This document shows positions 48,120 to 56,703 of a stretch of 64,000 bases of DNA, one piece after another. Each line of letters starts with the position of its first letter. Within the stretch, counting starts at the first letter, position 1. Both the position numbers and the translations under genes were made by a program. This DNA comes from Pseudomonadales bacterium (GTDB lineage: Bacteria; Pseudomonadota; Gammaproteobacteria; Pseudomonadales; Pseudohongiellaceae): the NCBI GenBank assembly GCA_022822865.1, contig JAJDYJ010000039.1:1-64000 (forward strand). The letters run 5' to 3'. The notes beneath the pieces were generated by a model, which ran no database searches, was not told the DNA's origin, and saw only the letters and a program-made list of their open reading frames with translations.

Positions 48120-48779
48120 CTATTTGCTTTTCACGCGATCTTTCAATTCCTGCAGTTCCTGGTCGATGTTCTCTTCGCGCGCCAGTTCATCGAATTCGGC
48201 CTGCAAGCCCTTTTGCTCCACGCTGTCGCTGTCGATCTGGCCTTCCATCTGGTCGATCTTGCGCTCGTAATGCTCGAATTTATCCATGGCGTTGTCAATC
48301 GCCTGGCTGCTGAGCTGCTTGCGCACATCGCGCCGGGTGCTGGTCGCCCGGGTGCGCATGACGATGGTCTTCTGCCGCGCCCTGGCATCGTTCAGCTTCT
48401 CCTGCAACTGGTGGATTTCGCCGTCGAGCTTGTCCAGCGTCTCGTCGAGCTTGAACAGGTCGGCTTCGGTGGCTTCCACGCGGGCCTGAATCGCGGCTTT
48501 CTCCAGCAGCGCCGCCCGCGCCAGATCCTCGCGATCCTTGGACAGGGCCAGTTCGGCCTTGTACTCCCAGTCCTCGGCCTGGGCGCGCAACTGGTCGAGC
48601 CGGCGGGTAAGGGTTTTCTTCTCCGCCATCACCCGGGCCGTGCTGGAGCGCACTTCCACCAGGGTGTCTTCCATTTCCTGGATTACCATGCGAATCATCT
48701 TTTCCGGATTCTCCGCCTTGTCGAGCAAGGCGCTGATGTTGGAATTGATGATGTCGGACAGTCTCGAAAAAATGCTCAT
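48120..48779 (-). CDS. pspA: Phage-shock protein A (membrane-stress effector)
   Basis: A 219-residue peripheral membrane protein of the PspA/IM30/ESCRT-III family. It is long coiled coil throughout (SIFSRLSDIINSNISALLDKAENPEKMIRM at the start, an amphipathic helix). It coats the inner membrane under proton-leak stress and inhibits PspF at rest. ATG 48779 follows AGAGGTAG. It is driven by the sigma-54-type promoter at 48874-48888, giving a leader of about 80 bases. Confidence 0.95.
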   Translation of the reverse strand: MSIFSRLSDIINSNISALLDKAENPEKMIRMVIQEMEDTLVEVRSSTARVMAEKKTLTRRLDQLRAQAEDWEYKAELALSKDREDLARAALLEKAAIQARVEATEADLFKLDETLDKLDGEIHQLQEKLNDARARQKTIVMRTRATSTRRDVRKQLSSQAIDNAMDKFEHYERKIDQMEGQIDSDSVEQKGLQAEFDELAREENIDQELQELKDRVKSK

Positions 48780-48873
48780 TGCTACTACCTCTCGTAAAAT
48801 ACTGCTTGAAGCGTTCTTGAAACTTCTTTTGAAACCTTCGGCAGACGGGTTTCGTCGTCTTGACCAGTTCCCA

Positions 48874-48888
48874 GCAGAATGCGTGCCA
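48874..48888 (-). promoter_or_regulatory. Sigma-54 promoter of pspABC
   Basis: On the minus strand the sequence is TGGCAC-GCATT-CTGC, the -24 GG and -12 GC being exactly 10 bases apart. It matches TGGCAC-N5-TTGC apart from one base. It points at pspA, and the AT-rich DNA beyond it toward pspF would hold PspF binding sites and an IHF bend. Confidence 0.8.
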
Positions 48889-49030
48889 ATTTTGTGAAGT
48901 TTCTGTAAGGCTTTGAAAATCTAGTAAAAATAATTTTAAGAAATTACTGCCAAGCGTCGTAAATGGCTAAAATTCCCAACATGTGGTAGTTTGCGCCAGC
49001 AGGAATTCCCACCCAGTTCGGGTATCGAAA

Positions 49031-50059
49031 ATGACGGATCGCGAATCACCCCTGCGCATGATCGGCGAGGCGTCGAGTTTCCTCGAAATGCAGGAACACG
49101 TCTCGCTGGTGGCGCCGCTGAGCAAGCCGGTGCTGATCGTCGGCGAACGCGGAACCGGAAAGGAACTCGTCGCCACCCGCCTGCATCATCTTTCCAGCCG
49201 CTGGGAGCGGGACTTTCTCAAGCTCAACTGCGCCGCGTTGAGCGAATCATTGCTCGAAGCCCAATTGTTCGGTCACGAGGCGGGCGCCTTTACCGGCGCC
49301 GCGAAGATGCGCCGCGGCCTGTTCGAACGCGCCGACGAAGGCACCCTGTTTCTCGACGAGCTGGCCAATACCAGCATGGCCGTGCAGGAGAAGATCCTGC
49401 GCGTAATCGAATACGGCGAATTCGAACGCCTTGGCGGCGCCGGGACGTTACGTGTCGATGTGCGGCTGATCGCCGCCACCAACGAGGATCTGCCCGCTCT
49501 GGCCAGGCGCGGCAAGTTCCGGGACGACCTGCTCGACCGACTCGCGTTTGACGTCATCACCCTGCCGCCGCTGCGCGAGCGCGCCGAGGACATCCCCATC
49601 CTGGCTCAGCACTTCGCCGTCGGCATGGTGAAGGAGATGGGCGGCGAATTTTTCGCCGGATTCAACCGCAAGGTGCAGGCCGCAATGCTCAGCTACCCCT
49701 GGCCGGGCAACGTGCGCGAGTTGAAGAACGTGGTCGAGCGCGCGGTCTACCAGCATGGCGACAAGCCGATAAAGGAACTCGTGTTCGACCCCTTCGCATC
49801 GCCCTGGCGTCCGGCTTCGGCCGCGCCCGATGGCGGAGGGAACGGCAAAGCGGCGGACGCAATTCGATCCGAGGCTCCCGACCTGGCGCAACTTGAACAA
49901 ATCGACTTCCGCGGCCACATGCAGGACTATGAAAGGCAACTCCTGCGCCGGGCCTTGCAACAGAACCAGTTCAACCAGCGCAAGACCGCCGAATTCCTCA
50001 AGCTCAGCTACGACCAGCTACGCGGCTACATGCGCAAATACGACCTGACCGCGCAGTGA
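49031..50059 (+). CDS. pspF: PspF, sigma-54 activator
   Basis: A 342-residue enhancer-binding ATPase without receiver domain. Walker A GERGTGKE is at 38-45, the sigma-54-contacting loop GAFTGA is at 85-90, and the C-terminal helix-turn-helix (FNQRKTAEFLKLSYDQLRGYM) ends the protein. This is the PspF layout, divergent from pspA. ATG 49031 was chosen because an in-frame extension upstream lies in the promoter region. Inhibition by PspA is expected. Confidence 0.93.
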   Translation: MTDRESPLRMIGEASSFLEMQEHVSLVAPLSKPVLIVGERGTGKELVATRLHHLSSRWERDFLKLNCAALSESLLEAQLFGHEAGAFTGAAKMRRGLFERADEGTLFLDELANTSMAVQEKILRVIEYGEFERLGGAGTLRVDVRLIAATNEDLPALARRGKFRDDLLDRLAFDVITLPPLRERAEDIPILAQHFAVGMVKEMGGEFFAGFNRKVQAAMLSYPWPGNVRELKNVVERAVYQHGDKPIKELVFDPFASPWRPASAAPDGGGNGKAADAIRSEAPDLAQLEQIDFRGHMQDYERQLLRRALQQNQFNQRKTAEFLKLSYDQLRGYMRKYDLTAQ

Positions 50060-50111
50060 GTGTATTCGGACTGGATGCAGATTCCACCGTTTTTGCCTCG
50101 AAGAGCCCCGT

Positions 50112-50438
50112 TTATTCCACCTGCTCGATCAAGCGCTTCAGATTTGAGATGTGATTCTTGAGTTCGGATCGCCCCGAATCGGTCAACTGATACCACGTAA
50201 CCGGGCGGCGCTCGCGAAAGCTTTTCTCGATCGCAAGGAAGCCGGCGTCCTCGAGCTTGCGCAAATGGGCGCCGAGACTGCCGTCGTTCTCCGCAAGCAC
50301 TAGTTTCAGGCGGCTGAAGGAAATCGACTGATGCCTGGAAAGCAGGACACAAATCGCCAGTCTGACCCGATGTTCAAGCAAACCTCGTGCGGCACTCGAC
50401 AAGTCAATTTTATCGATATCGGGATCAGTCCGCGGCAT
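50112..50438 (-). CDS. Winged-helix transcriptional regulator
   Basis: A 108-residue single-domain winged helix protein (SFSRLKLVLAENDGSLGAHLRKLEDAGFL, wing at TWYQLTDSGR). It resembles the MarR/ArsR-like HTH_27 type. The gene overlaps the end of the membrane protein gene by 14 bases. Inverted repeats at 51029-51062 in front of that gene could be its own operator. Confidence 0.82.
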   Translation of the reverse strand: MPRTDPDIDKIDLSSAARGLLEHRVRLAICVLLSRHQSISFSRLKLVLAENDGSLGAHLRKLEDAGFLAIEKSFRERRPVTWYQLTDSGRSELKNHISNLKRLIEQVE

Positions 50439-50997
50439 GGTCGGATTCCGAACCGAGAAATGCCTGAACGGTCAGGGAGAAGGCGATTAGAACGCCTGCA
50501 ATCGTAAATCCATACTCTGGGACAAACAGGGAACACAGGTATCCAACTCCCATCAGCAAGCTGATTGGAAGCAGCCGCTTTTCGAGGTGCAATCCCGCAA
50601 GGTAGTAGGTAAGCGCTGCCAGCAGAATCCAATGGGAACTGAATCCGGTCCAGGTCAACTGGCCCGCCGCGATCGCGGCAAAGCCAAGCAGACCGGCGGC
50701 CATGAAGCCCATGAAATGGAACTTCCAGCGATTGGTTTCGCCAGGATCGATTATTCCCGCCCGTTGGCCCGCACGGCTTGCGAGCCACATGGTGATTCCA
50801 AACCCGAACGGCGCGGCGATCAGCCAATAGATTCCAATCCAGGCAGACTGCGGTCCCGCGACGTCGACAAGCGAGAATCCGCATAGACAAATCGTCGCCC
50901 ATAATAGATATATTGCCGGTACATGCACGCGGATCGACCGTTCCGCGGTAGCCCGGACATAGGCAAGATCATCACTAAGTGTTTGTTTATCAGCCAT
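50425..50997 (-). CDS. Membrane protein of unknown function
   Basis: A 190-residue protein with about five transmembrane helices (for example PAIYLLWATICLCGFSLVDV and WILLAALTYYLAGLHL). No family recognised. It precedes and overlaps the winged-helix regulator, an arrangement often seen with membrane protein/HTH pairs in Gram-negative genomes. Regulation by the HTH partner is likely. Confidence 0.7.
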   Translation of the reverse strand: MADKQTLSDDLAYVRATAERSIRVHVPAIYLLWATICLCGFSLVDVAGPQSAWIGIYWLIAAPFGFGITMWLASRAGQRAGIIDPGETNRWKFHFMGFMAAGLLGFAAIAAGQLTWTGFSSHWILLAALTYYLAGLHLEKRLLPISLLMGVGYLCSLFVPEYGFTIAGVLIAFSLTVQAFLGSESDHAAD

Positions 50998-51028
50998 TTC
51001 CTTCTCCTGTTTCGAATTAAGAGGTAAC

Positions 51029-51062
51029 TATCTAAATCAGATAACTCTGAAAAATAGAGTTA
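51029..51062 (-). promoter_or_regulatory. Operator-like inverted repeats before the membrane/HTH operon
   Basis: TATCT-aaatc-AGATA spans 51029-51043, and TAACTCT-gaaaaat-AGAGTTA spans 51042-51062. Both are AT-rich and 30-65 bases before the start at 50997. They would be typical binding sites for the winged-helix protein downstream. Confidence 0.5.
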
Positions 51063-51127
51063 AAATTCGGAGTTGTCAACAGTTTGCATTTACAGTGAAC
51101 TTTCGGGTGGCTCCTGACCTTGCCCGG

Positions 51128-52360
51128 TCAGTTTCTCATCGCTTCGTAGACCACCTGCTGGGCGACGTTGTTGTTGAATGGCGCCGGCGGGCCGCCCCAT
51201 TTCTGCTCCATGTAGATCATGTAGAAGTCGTTTTCCTGATCGACGATGAAGATGGTGCCGCCGATGCCGCGCCAACCGAAGTTGTATGGTCCATCTGGAT
51301 TGTCGGTGGTGGGCTGCAAATGGAAGCCGAGACCCCAATCGCCGACAGGGCCGAAAAAGTAGTGCTCGCGCGACACGTCATCCCCGATCTTCGGCTGCAG
51401 CATTTGTTCCAGCGTGGCTTCCTCAATGATGCGCGCGCCGCGATATTCGCCGCCGTTGAGGAGCATTTCCGCAAATCGGACATAGTCCTCGGCTGTCGAA
51501 TTCAGGCCGCCGCCTCCGGACAGCATGCGCCGCGGAACCGTATTGTCCGTCATCGCGACACCGTGAATCGGTTCGGCGACACGAAAGGCCTCCCGCGCGG
51601 GCACCCAGAACCAGGTGTCATCCATACCAAGCGGGTCGAATATTCGCTCTTGCAGCACCTCATCGAGGGTCTTGCCGTCCGCCACTTCGAGGATAGCGCC
51701 GAGCACATCGGTCGAGTGGCCGTAATGCCAGGCCGTGCCGGGTTCGAAATACAGCGGCAACGCGCCGATGCGGGCGGCGAGTTCCTGCGCCGTGAGATCT
51801 CCTTGCAGATTGCTGGCGTACATCTGCCCCAATTCGCTATCGGGCGAGAAAATCGCCTGGATCAGGCCCGACTCGTGGGTCAGCAGATGTTCGATAGTCA
51901 TCGCGTTCCGGGCTGGACTCAGTTCGCCGGTCTCCTGATCGATCACCTGGGCGCCGGCGAATTCAGGAATGAAATTCGAGACCGGATCGTCGAGCGCCAT
52001 CAGCCCGTCTTCGACCATGGTCATGATCGCCACGCTGACGATGGGCTTGGTCATGGAGTAGATGCGGAAGATCGAGTCCTGATTTACCGGTTTGGGATTC
52101 TCCGGCGAAAGCAGGCCTACCGACTCGAGTACGCCTGCGCCCTTGCCGTTGCCGACCAGCAAGAGAGCGCCATTGAGAAAATCGCCGTCTACCGCGGCCT
52201 GCATTTGCGCCGTGATTTCCTCGATCTCTCCCTGGTCGATGCCGAAATTGGTGGAATGAATTCGCTTGATGGAAGAGTCCGCCAGCGCCAGGGAAGCAGG
52301 CAGGATCAGCACAAGGGCGGCAGCGGCAACCAGCCGGCGGCCGGATCGAATCAGAATCAT
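51128..52360 (-). CDS. Exported serine hydrolase, class C beta-lactamase fold
   Basis: A 410-residue protein with a signal peptide (ending LALAD). The active-site SxxK is SMTK in FRIYSMTKPIVSVA near residue 100; the second motif is YGHS (Tyr, near residue 205). Such proteins include esterases, peptidases and beta-lactamase relatives; resistance cannot be claimed from sequence. ATG 52360 was chosen because GCGAGG precedes it and it begins the signal peptide; an ATG at 52411 is less likely. Confidence 0.85.
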   Translation of the reverse strand: MILIRSGRRLVAAAALVLILPASLALADSSIKRIHSTNFGIDQGEIEEITAQMQAAVDGDFLNGALLLVGNGKGAGVLESVGLLSPENPKPVNQDSIFRIYSMTKPIVSVAIMTMVEDGLMALDDPVSNFIPEFAGAQVIDQETGELSPARNAMTIEHLLTHESGLIQAIFSPDSELGQMYASNLQGDLTAQELAARIGALPLYFEPGTAWHYGHSTDVLGAILEVADGKTLDEVLQERIFDPLGMDDTWFWVPAREAFRVAEPIHGVAMTDNTVPRRMLSGGGGLNSTAEDYVRFAEMLLNGGEYRGARIIEEATLEQMLQPKIGDDVSREHYFFGPVGDWGLGFHLQPTTDNPDGPYNFGWRGIGGTIFIVDQENDFYMIYMEQKWGGPPAPFNNNVAQQVVYEAMRN

Positions 52361-52717
52361 GAGGTTAGCCTCGCAACAAGAAGTCCGGAAAGCGGACCAA
52401 AAGTAACCCAAGCATCAATGGTGTTCAAGCTGTCGATGCAGAGCCCGAATGTCTCGCGCCTCGGAATTGAGAATAGATGTCCCAAGTAGGTATGATGAGG
52501 CCGTTTGCAGCATATAGATTCCTGCTGGATTAACTGCCAGTAATTGATGAACTTTGATTTTCGTCACGATCTCCGAAAGCGTTTCGGAAGCTAATTAAGG
52601 CGAGTATCCACATATTTCTGCGTGATGCTTTCGGCGGAGGTTGCCTGGCGCTTGACCGAGCATCCGTTCAACCGCAAGGGTGCAAGGGGGGGGGTAGTGG
52701 GAAACATTAGAAAGGCG
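52361..52717. other. Intergenic region with a G9 tract
   Basis: No gene is seen in most of this divergent spacer. Near its right end is a run of nine G (52686-52694), followed by GTG 52697 and ATG 52718 in the nitronate monooxygenase frame. A further in-frame GTG is at 52622. Confidence 0.4.
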
Positions 52718-53776
52718 ATGTCACGTGCCCGCGAGTTCGCGGATGCATATGGTCTGCGGGTGCCGATACTGCTGGCGCCGATGGCCGGCGCCTGTCCAGC
52801 ATCGTTGTCGATCGCCGTCGCAAATGGAGGCGGGATGGGCGCCTGCGGCGTGGTGATGATGAACAGTGACCAGATTGCCGACTGGGTCCGTGAAATGCGC
52901 TCGGGCTCAAACGGCGTCTTTCAACTGAATACGTGGATTCCAGACCCCGATCCGGTGCGGAATCCAACTCATGAGTTGACAATCCGCAAGTTCCTTTCGA
53001 ACTGGGGTCCGGAAGTATCGGAAGACGCCGCCGACACGGCGCCGCCCGATTTCGTTGGCCAGTGCGAGGCAATGCTCGATGCCGGACCTGCCGTGATCTC
53101 GTCGATCATGGGTCTTTATCCCCCGGAATTCGTCTCGCGAATGAAGCAGCGGAAGGTCCGCTGGTTCGCAACAGCCACGACTGTTGCTGAAGCGGTCATG
53201 GCTGAAGAGGCCGGTGCCGACGTCATCGTGGCGCAGGGCATGGAGGCTGGTGGCCATCGGGGCGCATTTGATGGGGCCGACGCCGAATGCAACATGATCG
53301 GGCTGTTTTCGCTTGTGCCGGCCATCGCGAATGCTGTCCGGGTTCCCGTTGTCGCAACCGGAGGCATCGCCGATTCCAAAGGCGTTTCCGCCGCGCTTCT
53401 CCTCGGTGCTTCCGCCGTTCAGATCGGCACAGGGTTTCTGCGTGCGCCGGAAGCGAAACTCCCGTCTGCATGGGCGGACTCGCTTGGAGATACCGCTCCC
53501 GAAGATACGATTGCAACACGGGCATTTTCCGGGCGCCTCGGACGAAGCATCCGTACGGAGTATGCGGTCGCGGCGACATCCCCGGACGCACCTGCACCGG
53601 CGCCATATCCCATCCAACGGCATCTTACACAGGCGATGCGCAATGAAGCCGTCAGGTCCAACGATTCTATCGGCATGCAGGCATGGGCCGGTCAGTCAGC
53701 CAAGCTTGCGCCCACAACCTCCGCAACCAAAACGACCGTCGCTCTTTGGGAGGGCGTTCAGGCCATTCTCGCTTGA
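52718..53776 (+). CDS. Nitronate monooxygenase-like flavoprotein
   Basis: A 352-residue FMN-dependent TIM-barrel enzyme of the 2-nitropropane dioxygenase/NMO family, which oxidises alkyl nitronates such as 3-nitropropionate. It begins LRVPILLAPMAGACPASLS, and the active-site loop QGMEAGGHRGAF carries the conserved His. VPVVATGGIAD and LLLGASAVQIGTGFL are the phosphate-binding elements. ATG 52718 was chosen for family length; GTG 52697 or 52622 would extend it past a G9 run. Confidence 0.87.
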   Translation: MSRAREFADAYGLRVPILLAPMAGACPASLSIAVANGGGMGACGVVMMNSDQIADWVREMRSGSNGVFQLNTWIPDPDPVRNPTHELTIRKFLSNWGPEVSEDAADTAPPDFVGQCEAMLDAGPAVISSIMGLYPPEFVSRMKQRKVRWFATATTVAEAVMAEEAGADVIVAQGMEAGGHRGAFDGADAECNMIGLFSLVPAIANAVRVPVVATGGIADSKGVSAALLLGASAVQIGTGFLRAPEAKLPSAWADSLGDTAPEDTIATRAFSGRLGRSIRTEYAVAATSPDAPAPAPYPIQRHLTQAMRNEAVRSNDSIGMQAWAGQSAKLAPTTSATKTTVALWEGVQAILA

Positions 53777-53813
53777 GTTGGCCCGAATGGAGTCTGTACA
53801 TTCGTTGATCCGG

Positions 53814-53833
53814 AGAGAATATATGTATTCTCT
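53814..53833 (+). promoter_or_regulatory. Operator-like palindrome before the antitoxin
   Basis: AGAGAATA-tatg-TATTCTCT is a perfect 8-bp inverted repeat with 4-base loop. It is 41 bases before the antitoxin start, where the N-terminal ribbon-helix-helix of such antitoxins would bind to control its own operon. Confidence 0.6.
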
Positions 53834-53874
53834 TTCATTTTAGCCATGTATGTATTTCTGGCGCGGAGAGGAAA

Positions 53875-54099
53875 ATGAAACGAAAGTTGACCTTGACCGT
53901 CGAGGAGAATTTGCTGCCGGTGGCCAAGAGGTACGCCAAGTCGCGGGGATTGTCGCTGTCGTCGCTCGTTGAGCGCTTGTTGAGGGATGCAGCCGGGCAT
54001 CACGAACCGTCTTTCGCGTCCCGCTGGCGGGGAAAATTCCAACCGGCGGAGCGCGGCGATGCGCGTTATGAGTCTCTTGTGAAGAAGTATTCGCGATGA
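53875..54099 (+). CDS. DUF6364-like antitoxin
   Basis: A 74-residue protein, KRKLTLTVEENLLPVAKRYAKSRG, then SLSSLVERLLRDA: a ribbon-helix-helix DNA-binding domain followed by a basic tail that would cover a PIN toxin. It starts after GGAGAGGAAA. The toxin frame downstream overlaps by ATGA and is truncated (54096-54188), so the antitoxin has lost its partner. Confidence 0.75.
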   Translation: MKRKLTLTVEENLLPVAKRYAKSRGLSLSSLVERLLRDAAGHHEPSFASRWRGKFQPAERGDARYESLVKKYSR

Positions 54100-54188
54100 T
54101 CCTACTCGATACCGATGTTCTGATCGACCTTGCCCTTGACCGGCAACCGCCCTCGGAATCATTGCCGCCAGGTAGGACTGGCCACTAA
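54096..54188 (+). pseudogene. Truncated PIN-domain (VapC-like) toxin
   Basis: ATG 54096 overlaps the antitoxin stop. The first 18 codons read MILLDTDVLIDLALDRQP, the usual start of PIN ribonucleases with the first acidic residue (Asp5) and the V-L-I-D pattern. After that the frame drifts (PSESLPPGRTGH) and stops at 54188. A full PIN domain has about 130 residues. This is a deletion remnant, too short to be noticed as a gene. Confidence 0.75.
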
Positions 54189-54243
54189 GAATAAATCGAA
54201 CGATCTTGCAGCTTTGATCGACATAAACGATTAACATGGCGCA

Positions 54244-55167
54244 ATGACTCCATCGATCAGGCAATTGAGATATCTGGTAGCCGTTGCCGAGCATCGGCAT
54301 TTCAGCAAGGCGGCCGAGGCCTGTTTCGTTACCCAGTCGACCTTGAGTATGGCGATTCGGGAACTGGAGCAGCAACTTGGCGTGGTGATCTTTGAGCGCA
54401 ATCGCAAGTCGGTGCTGATCACGCCGGTGGGGGAAAAACTGCTTGCCCAGGCGCGGGCGATTCTTGGAGAAGTCGAGGATTTCGTGAGTCTGGCCCGGGC
54501 CGAAAAAGGCTCGCTGAACGGTGAAATCCGGCTCGGCGTCATTCCCACAATCGGGCCTTTCCTGCTGCCGAAGATGCTCGGCGAATTGCGTCAGGTTTAC
54601 GGCAAGCTGCGGCTTTATCTGAAGGAAGAAATCAGTTCGCGCCTGGCTGTCATGTTGAAGCAGGGTCAACTCGACGTGCTGGTGCTGGCCTTTCCCTATC
54701 CCTTGCGCGACGTGGAATCCGTGACCCTGTTCGACGACGAGTTCGTGCTTTGCATGCCTCCCGGGCATTCGCTGGAGAAGCTGAAATCGGTGCGGCAGAA
54801 ACAATTGCGCGGGGAGGCGCTGCTGTTGCTCGAAGAAGGCCATTGCCTGCGCGACCACGCGCTCGAAGCCTGCGAGTTGCAATCGGCCGAAACCAACCTG
54901 GTGTACCAGGGCACCAGCCTGCATACGCTGGTGCAGATGGTCGCGGGCGGTCTCGGCCTGACCTTGCTGCCCGCCATGGCGGTAGCGGGCGATGTGCTCG
55001 GCGACACCGGACTGTCGCTGCGCCGTTTCAGTTCGGAAAAGGTATGCAGGCGTATCGGCATGGCCTGGCGCAATTCCGATCCGCGCCGGGACGAGTATCG
55101 CATCCTGGCCGAATTCATCAGCCAACGCTGCTCGCCTTCGGCCACATCGGATTCCTCCCGTAGATGA
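54244..55167 (+). CDS. oxyR: Hydrogen-peroxide regulator OxyR
   Basis: A 307-residue LysR-type regulator: HTH at IRQLRYLVAVAEHRHFSKAA and VTQSTLSMAIREL; redox pair Cys201 and Cys210 in LLEEGHCLRDHALEAC, matching Cys199/Cys208 of E. coli OxyR in spacing and context. It activates catalase and peroxiredoxin genes when oxidised. It overlaps the PPTase gene (ATGA). A second OxyR-like protein is at 25388. Confidence 0.92.
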   Translation: MTPSIRQLRYLVAVAEHRHFSKAAEACFVTQSTLSMAIRELEQQLGVVIFERNRKSVLITPVGEKLLAQARAILGEVEDFVSLARAEKGSLNGEIRLGVIPTIGPFLLPKMLGELRQVYGKLRLYLKEEISSRLAVMLKQGQLDVLVLAFPYPLRDVESVTLFDDEFVLCMPPGHSLEKLKSVRQKQLRGEALLLLEEGHCLRDHALEACELQSAETNLVYQGTSLHTLVQMVAGGLGLTLLPAMAVAGDVLGDTGLSLRRFSSEKVCRRIGMAWRNSDPRRDEYRILAEFISQRCSPSATSDSSRR

Positions 55168-55919
55168 GCGATAGCCTGCTGCAATTGCAACTGTGGCATC
55201 TGCGAATCGGGGATGTTTCCGATTCGGACCTGCGCCTCGGCCTGTCCTGGCTCAGCGCGGAGGAGCTCGATTATTTTCGCGATTGCGCCGCGCAATTGCG
55301 CAAGCGGCAATTCGCCCTCGGCCGGCTGCTGCTGCGCGGCGCGCTTTCCCATCTCGAAACCAGCCGCGCGCCCGGCGAATGGCAATTTGTCGAGGGTCCC
55401 CATGGCAGGCCGGCTCTGGCGCCCGATGAACCGTTCATCGGTTTCAATCTGGCACATTCCGGCGATCGCGTCGTACTCGTTACCGGACCGTTGCAAAGGC
55501 TGGGTATCGACCTTGAGTACGGGCTGAAACAGCGCAAGGTCGAACGGCTCGCCAGACGCTGGTTCAATCCGTCCGAACTGACGGAGCTGATGCAACTCGA
55601 GCCTTCCGGGAGGCAACAGTGGTTCTACCGGCTCTGGACCTTGAAGGAAGCCTGGAGCAAGGCGCGCGGCGAAGCGCTGGCGTCCTCGATGCGGCGCATC
55701 ACGGTGGCCGGAGCCGGCGCAGGAGATTTCGCCGTGGCGGTAACCGGCCCGGACGCCGGCCGCTGGCAATTCTTCCGGATCCAGGCGGCTCCCGGATTCC
55801 ATTGCGCCCTGGCTTGTCAAAGCGATGCGGAGATCAGGCTGGCGTCACGCCGCATGTCGGGGTTGGCCCGGTTCGATGCAATTGAAAGTCAGATTCTTTG
55901 TGAGGCCCGGTCGGCGTAG
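55164..55919 (+). CDS. 4'-phosphopantetheinyl transferase, Sfp type
   Basis: A 251-residue enzyme that attaches phosphopantetheine from CoA to carrier proteins. GIDLE at 114-118 (metal-binding Asp116, Glu118) and WTLKEAWSKARGE at about 158-170 are the signature motifs. Two-module length indicates the Sfp/Gsp group (PKS/NRPS, fatty-acid or lysine carrier). Its ATG overlaps the oxyR stop. No carrier-protein gene is nearby. Confidence 0.9.
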   Translation: MSDSLLQLQLWHLRIGDVSDSDLRLGLSWLSAEELDYFRDCAAQLRKRQFALGRLLLRGALSHLETSRAPGEWQFVEGPHGRPALAPDEPFIGFNLAHSGDRVVLVTGPLQRLGIDLEYGLKQRKVERLARRWFNPSELTELMQLEPSGRQQWFYRLWTLKEAWSKARGEALASSMRRITVAGAGAGDFAVAVTGPDAGRWQFFRIQAAPGFHCALACQSDAEIRLASRRMSGLARFDAIESQILCEARSA

Positions 55920-55932
55920 CGCGCAAAAACGC

Positions 55933-56703
55933 TCAGCATTCGCCTAAGTCCGCAAGCATTTCCAACGTGCGTTCGTGCAGGAATTCGTCCCAGGCATTGC
56001 CAATGGGCAATTCGCGCGCAACTCGCAACAAGCGCAAGGCCCGGTCTCCGTAGCGCCGCTCGCTCAACAGCAGCAGCGAGTATCCGGTTTCCAGTTGGAC
56101 AACCTTGAGTTCGGGGCCGTATTCGAGCGCAAGTTCGATATGTTCGAGGGCTCTCGCGCTCGAAGCGCCGAACAGCAGGCGTGAGATGATTCCGGCCTTG
56201 TCCAGGGCTTCCGCATGCCAGACTGCGATGCCGAGATGCGCCATCGCCGATTCCGGGTCGAGTTCCGCCGCCGTCTCCACCGCGTCGCGCACTCGCGTTA
56301 CATAACGATTGCCGAGCACTTCGATAACACCGACGACCTGGGCGTAGCGGCCCATGGCGTGGGCGAGTTGCAGATGCGCCTGCACGTTTTGCGGGTCGAG
56401 CCTGACCGCTTCCACGCCGTAGTCGGTCGCGCGGGCGAATATGTCTTCCCGTTCCTGGCCGGGGGTGGCGATGTGATAGCCGTAGACCGCCAGCGAATCC
56501 GCCGCCAAAGCGTAACCGTCGGAGGTATTCAGCCCCGCGGCCATGTCCGCGGCTTCGAGGAAGTTGCCTTCGTCATAGGCCATCCGCGCCGCTTCCAGGC
56601 TCTGGGCATGGAAGGACCCGCCGGCGAAGCAGGCGGTCGCCACGCAGGCAATACGGATTAACCGGAGAATTGCGCGGATTCTTGTTTTTCTAGCCGAGAA
56701 CAT
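55933..56703 (-). CDS. Exported TPR-like helical protein of unknown function
   Basis: A 256-residue protein with a signal peptide (about 1-33, ending FHAQS). The mature part is alpha-helical with tetratricopeptide-like units: AARMAYDEGNFLEAADMAAGL, AVRLDPQNVQAHLQLAHAMG and ALEHIELALEYGPELKVVQLE. It could bind other proteins in the periplasm. It overlaps the end of the YpjD gene by 14 bases. Confidence 0.7.
   Translation of the reverse strand: MFSARKTRIRAILRLIRIACVATACFAGGSFHAQSLEAARMAYDEGNFLEAADMAAGLNTSDGYALAADSLAVYGYHIATPGQEREDIFARATDYGVEAVRLDPQNVQAHLQLAHAMGRYAQVVGVIEVLGNRYVTRVRDAVETAAELDPESAMAHLGIAVWHAEALDKAGIISRLLFGASSARALEHIELALEYGPELKVVQLETGYSLLLLSERRYGDRALRLLRVARELPIGNAWDEFLHERTLEMLADLGEC

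Noticed and set aside
51128..52360. Calling the class-C-fold hydrolase a beta-lactamase
   Set aside because: The fold is shared with esterases and peptidases; SxxK and YxN-like motifs do not show antibiotic hydrolysis.
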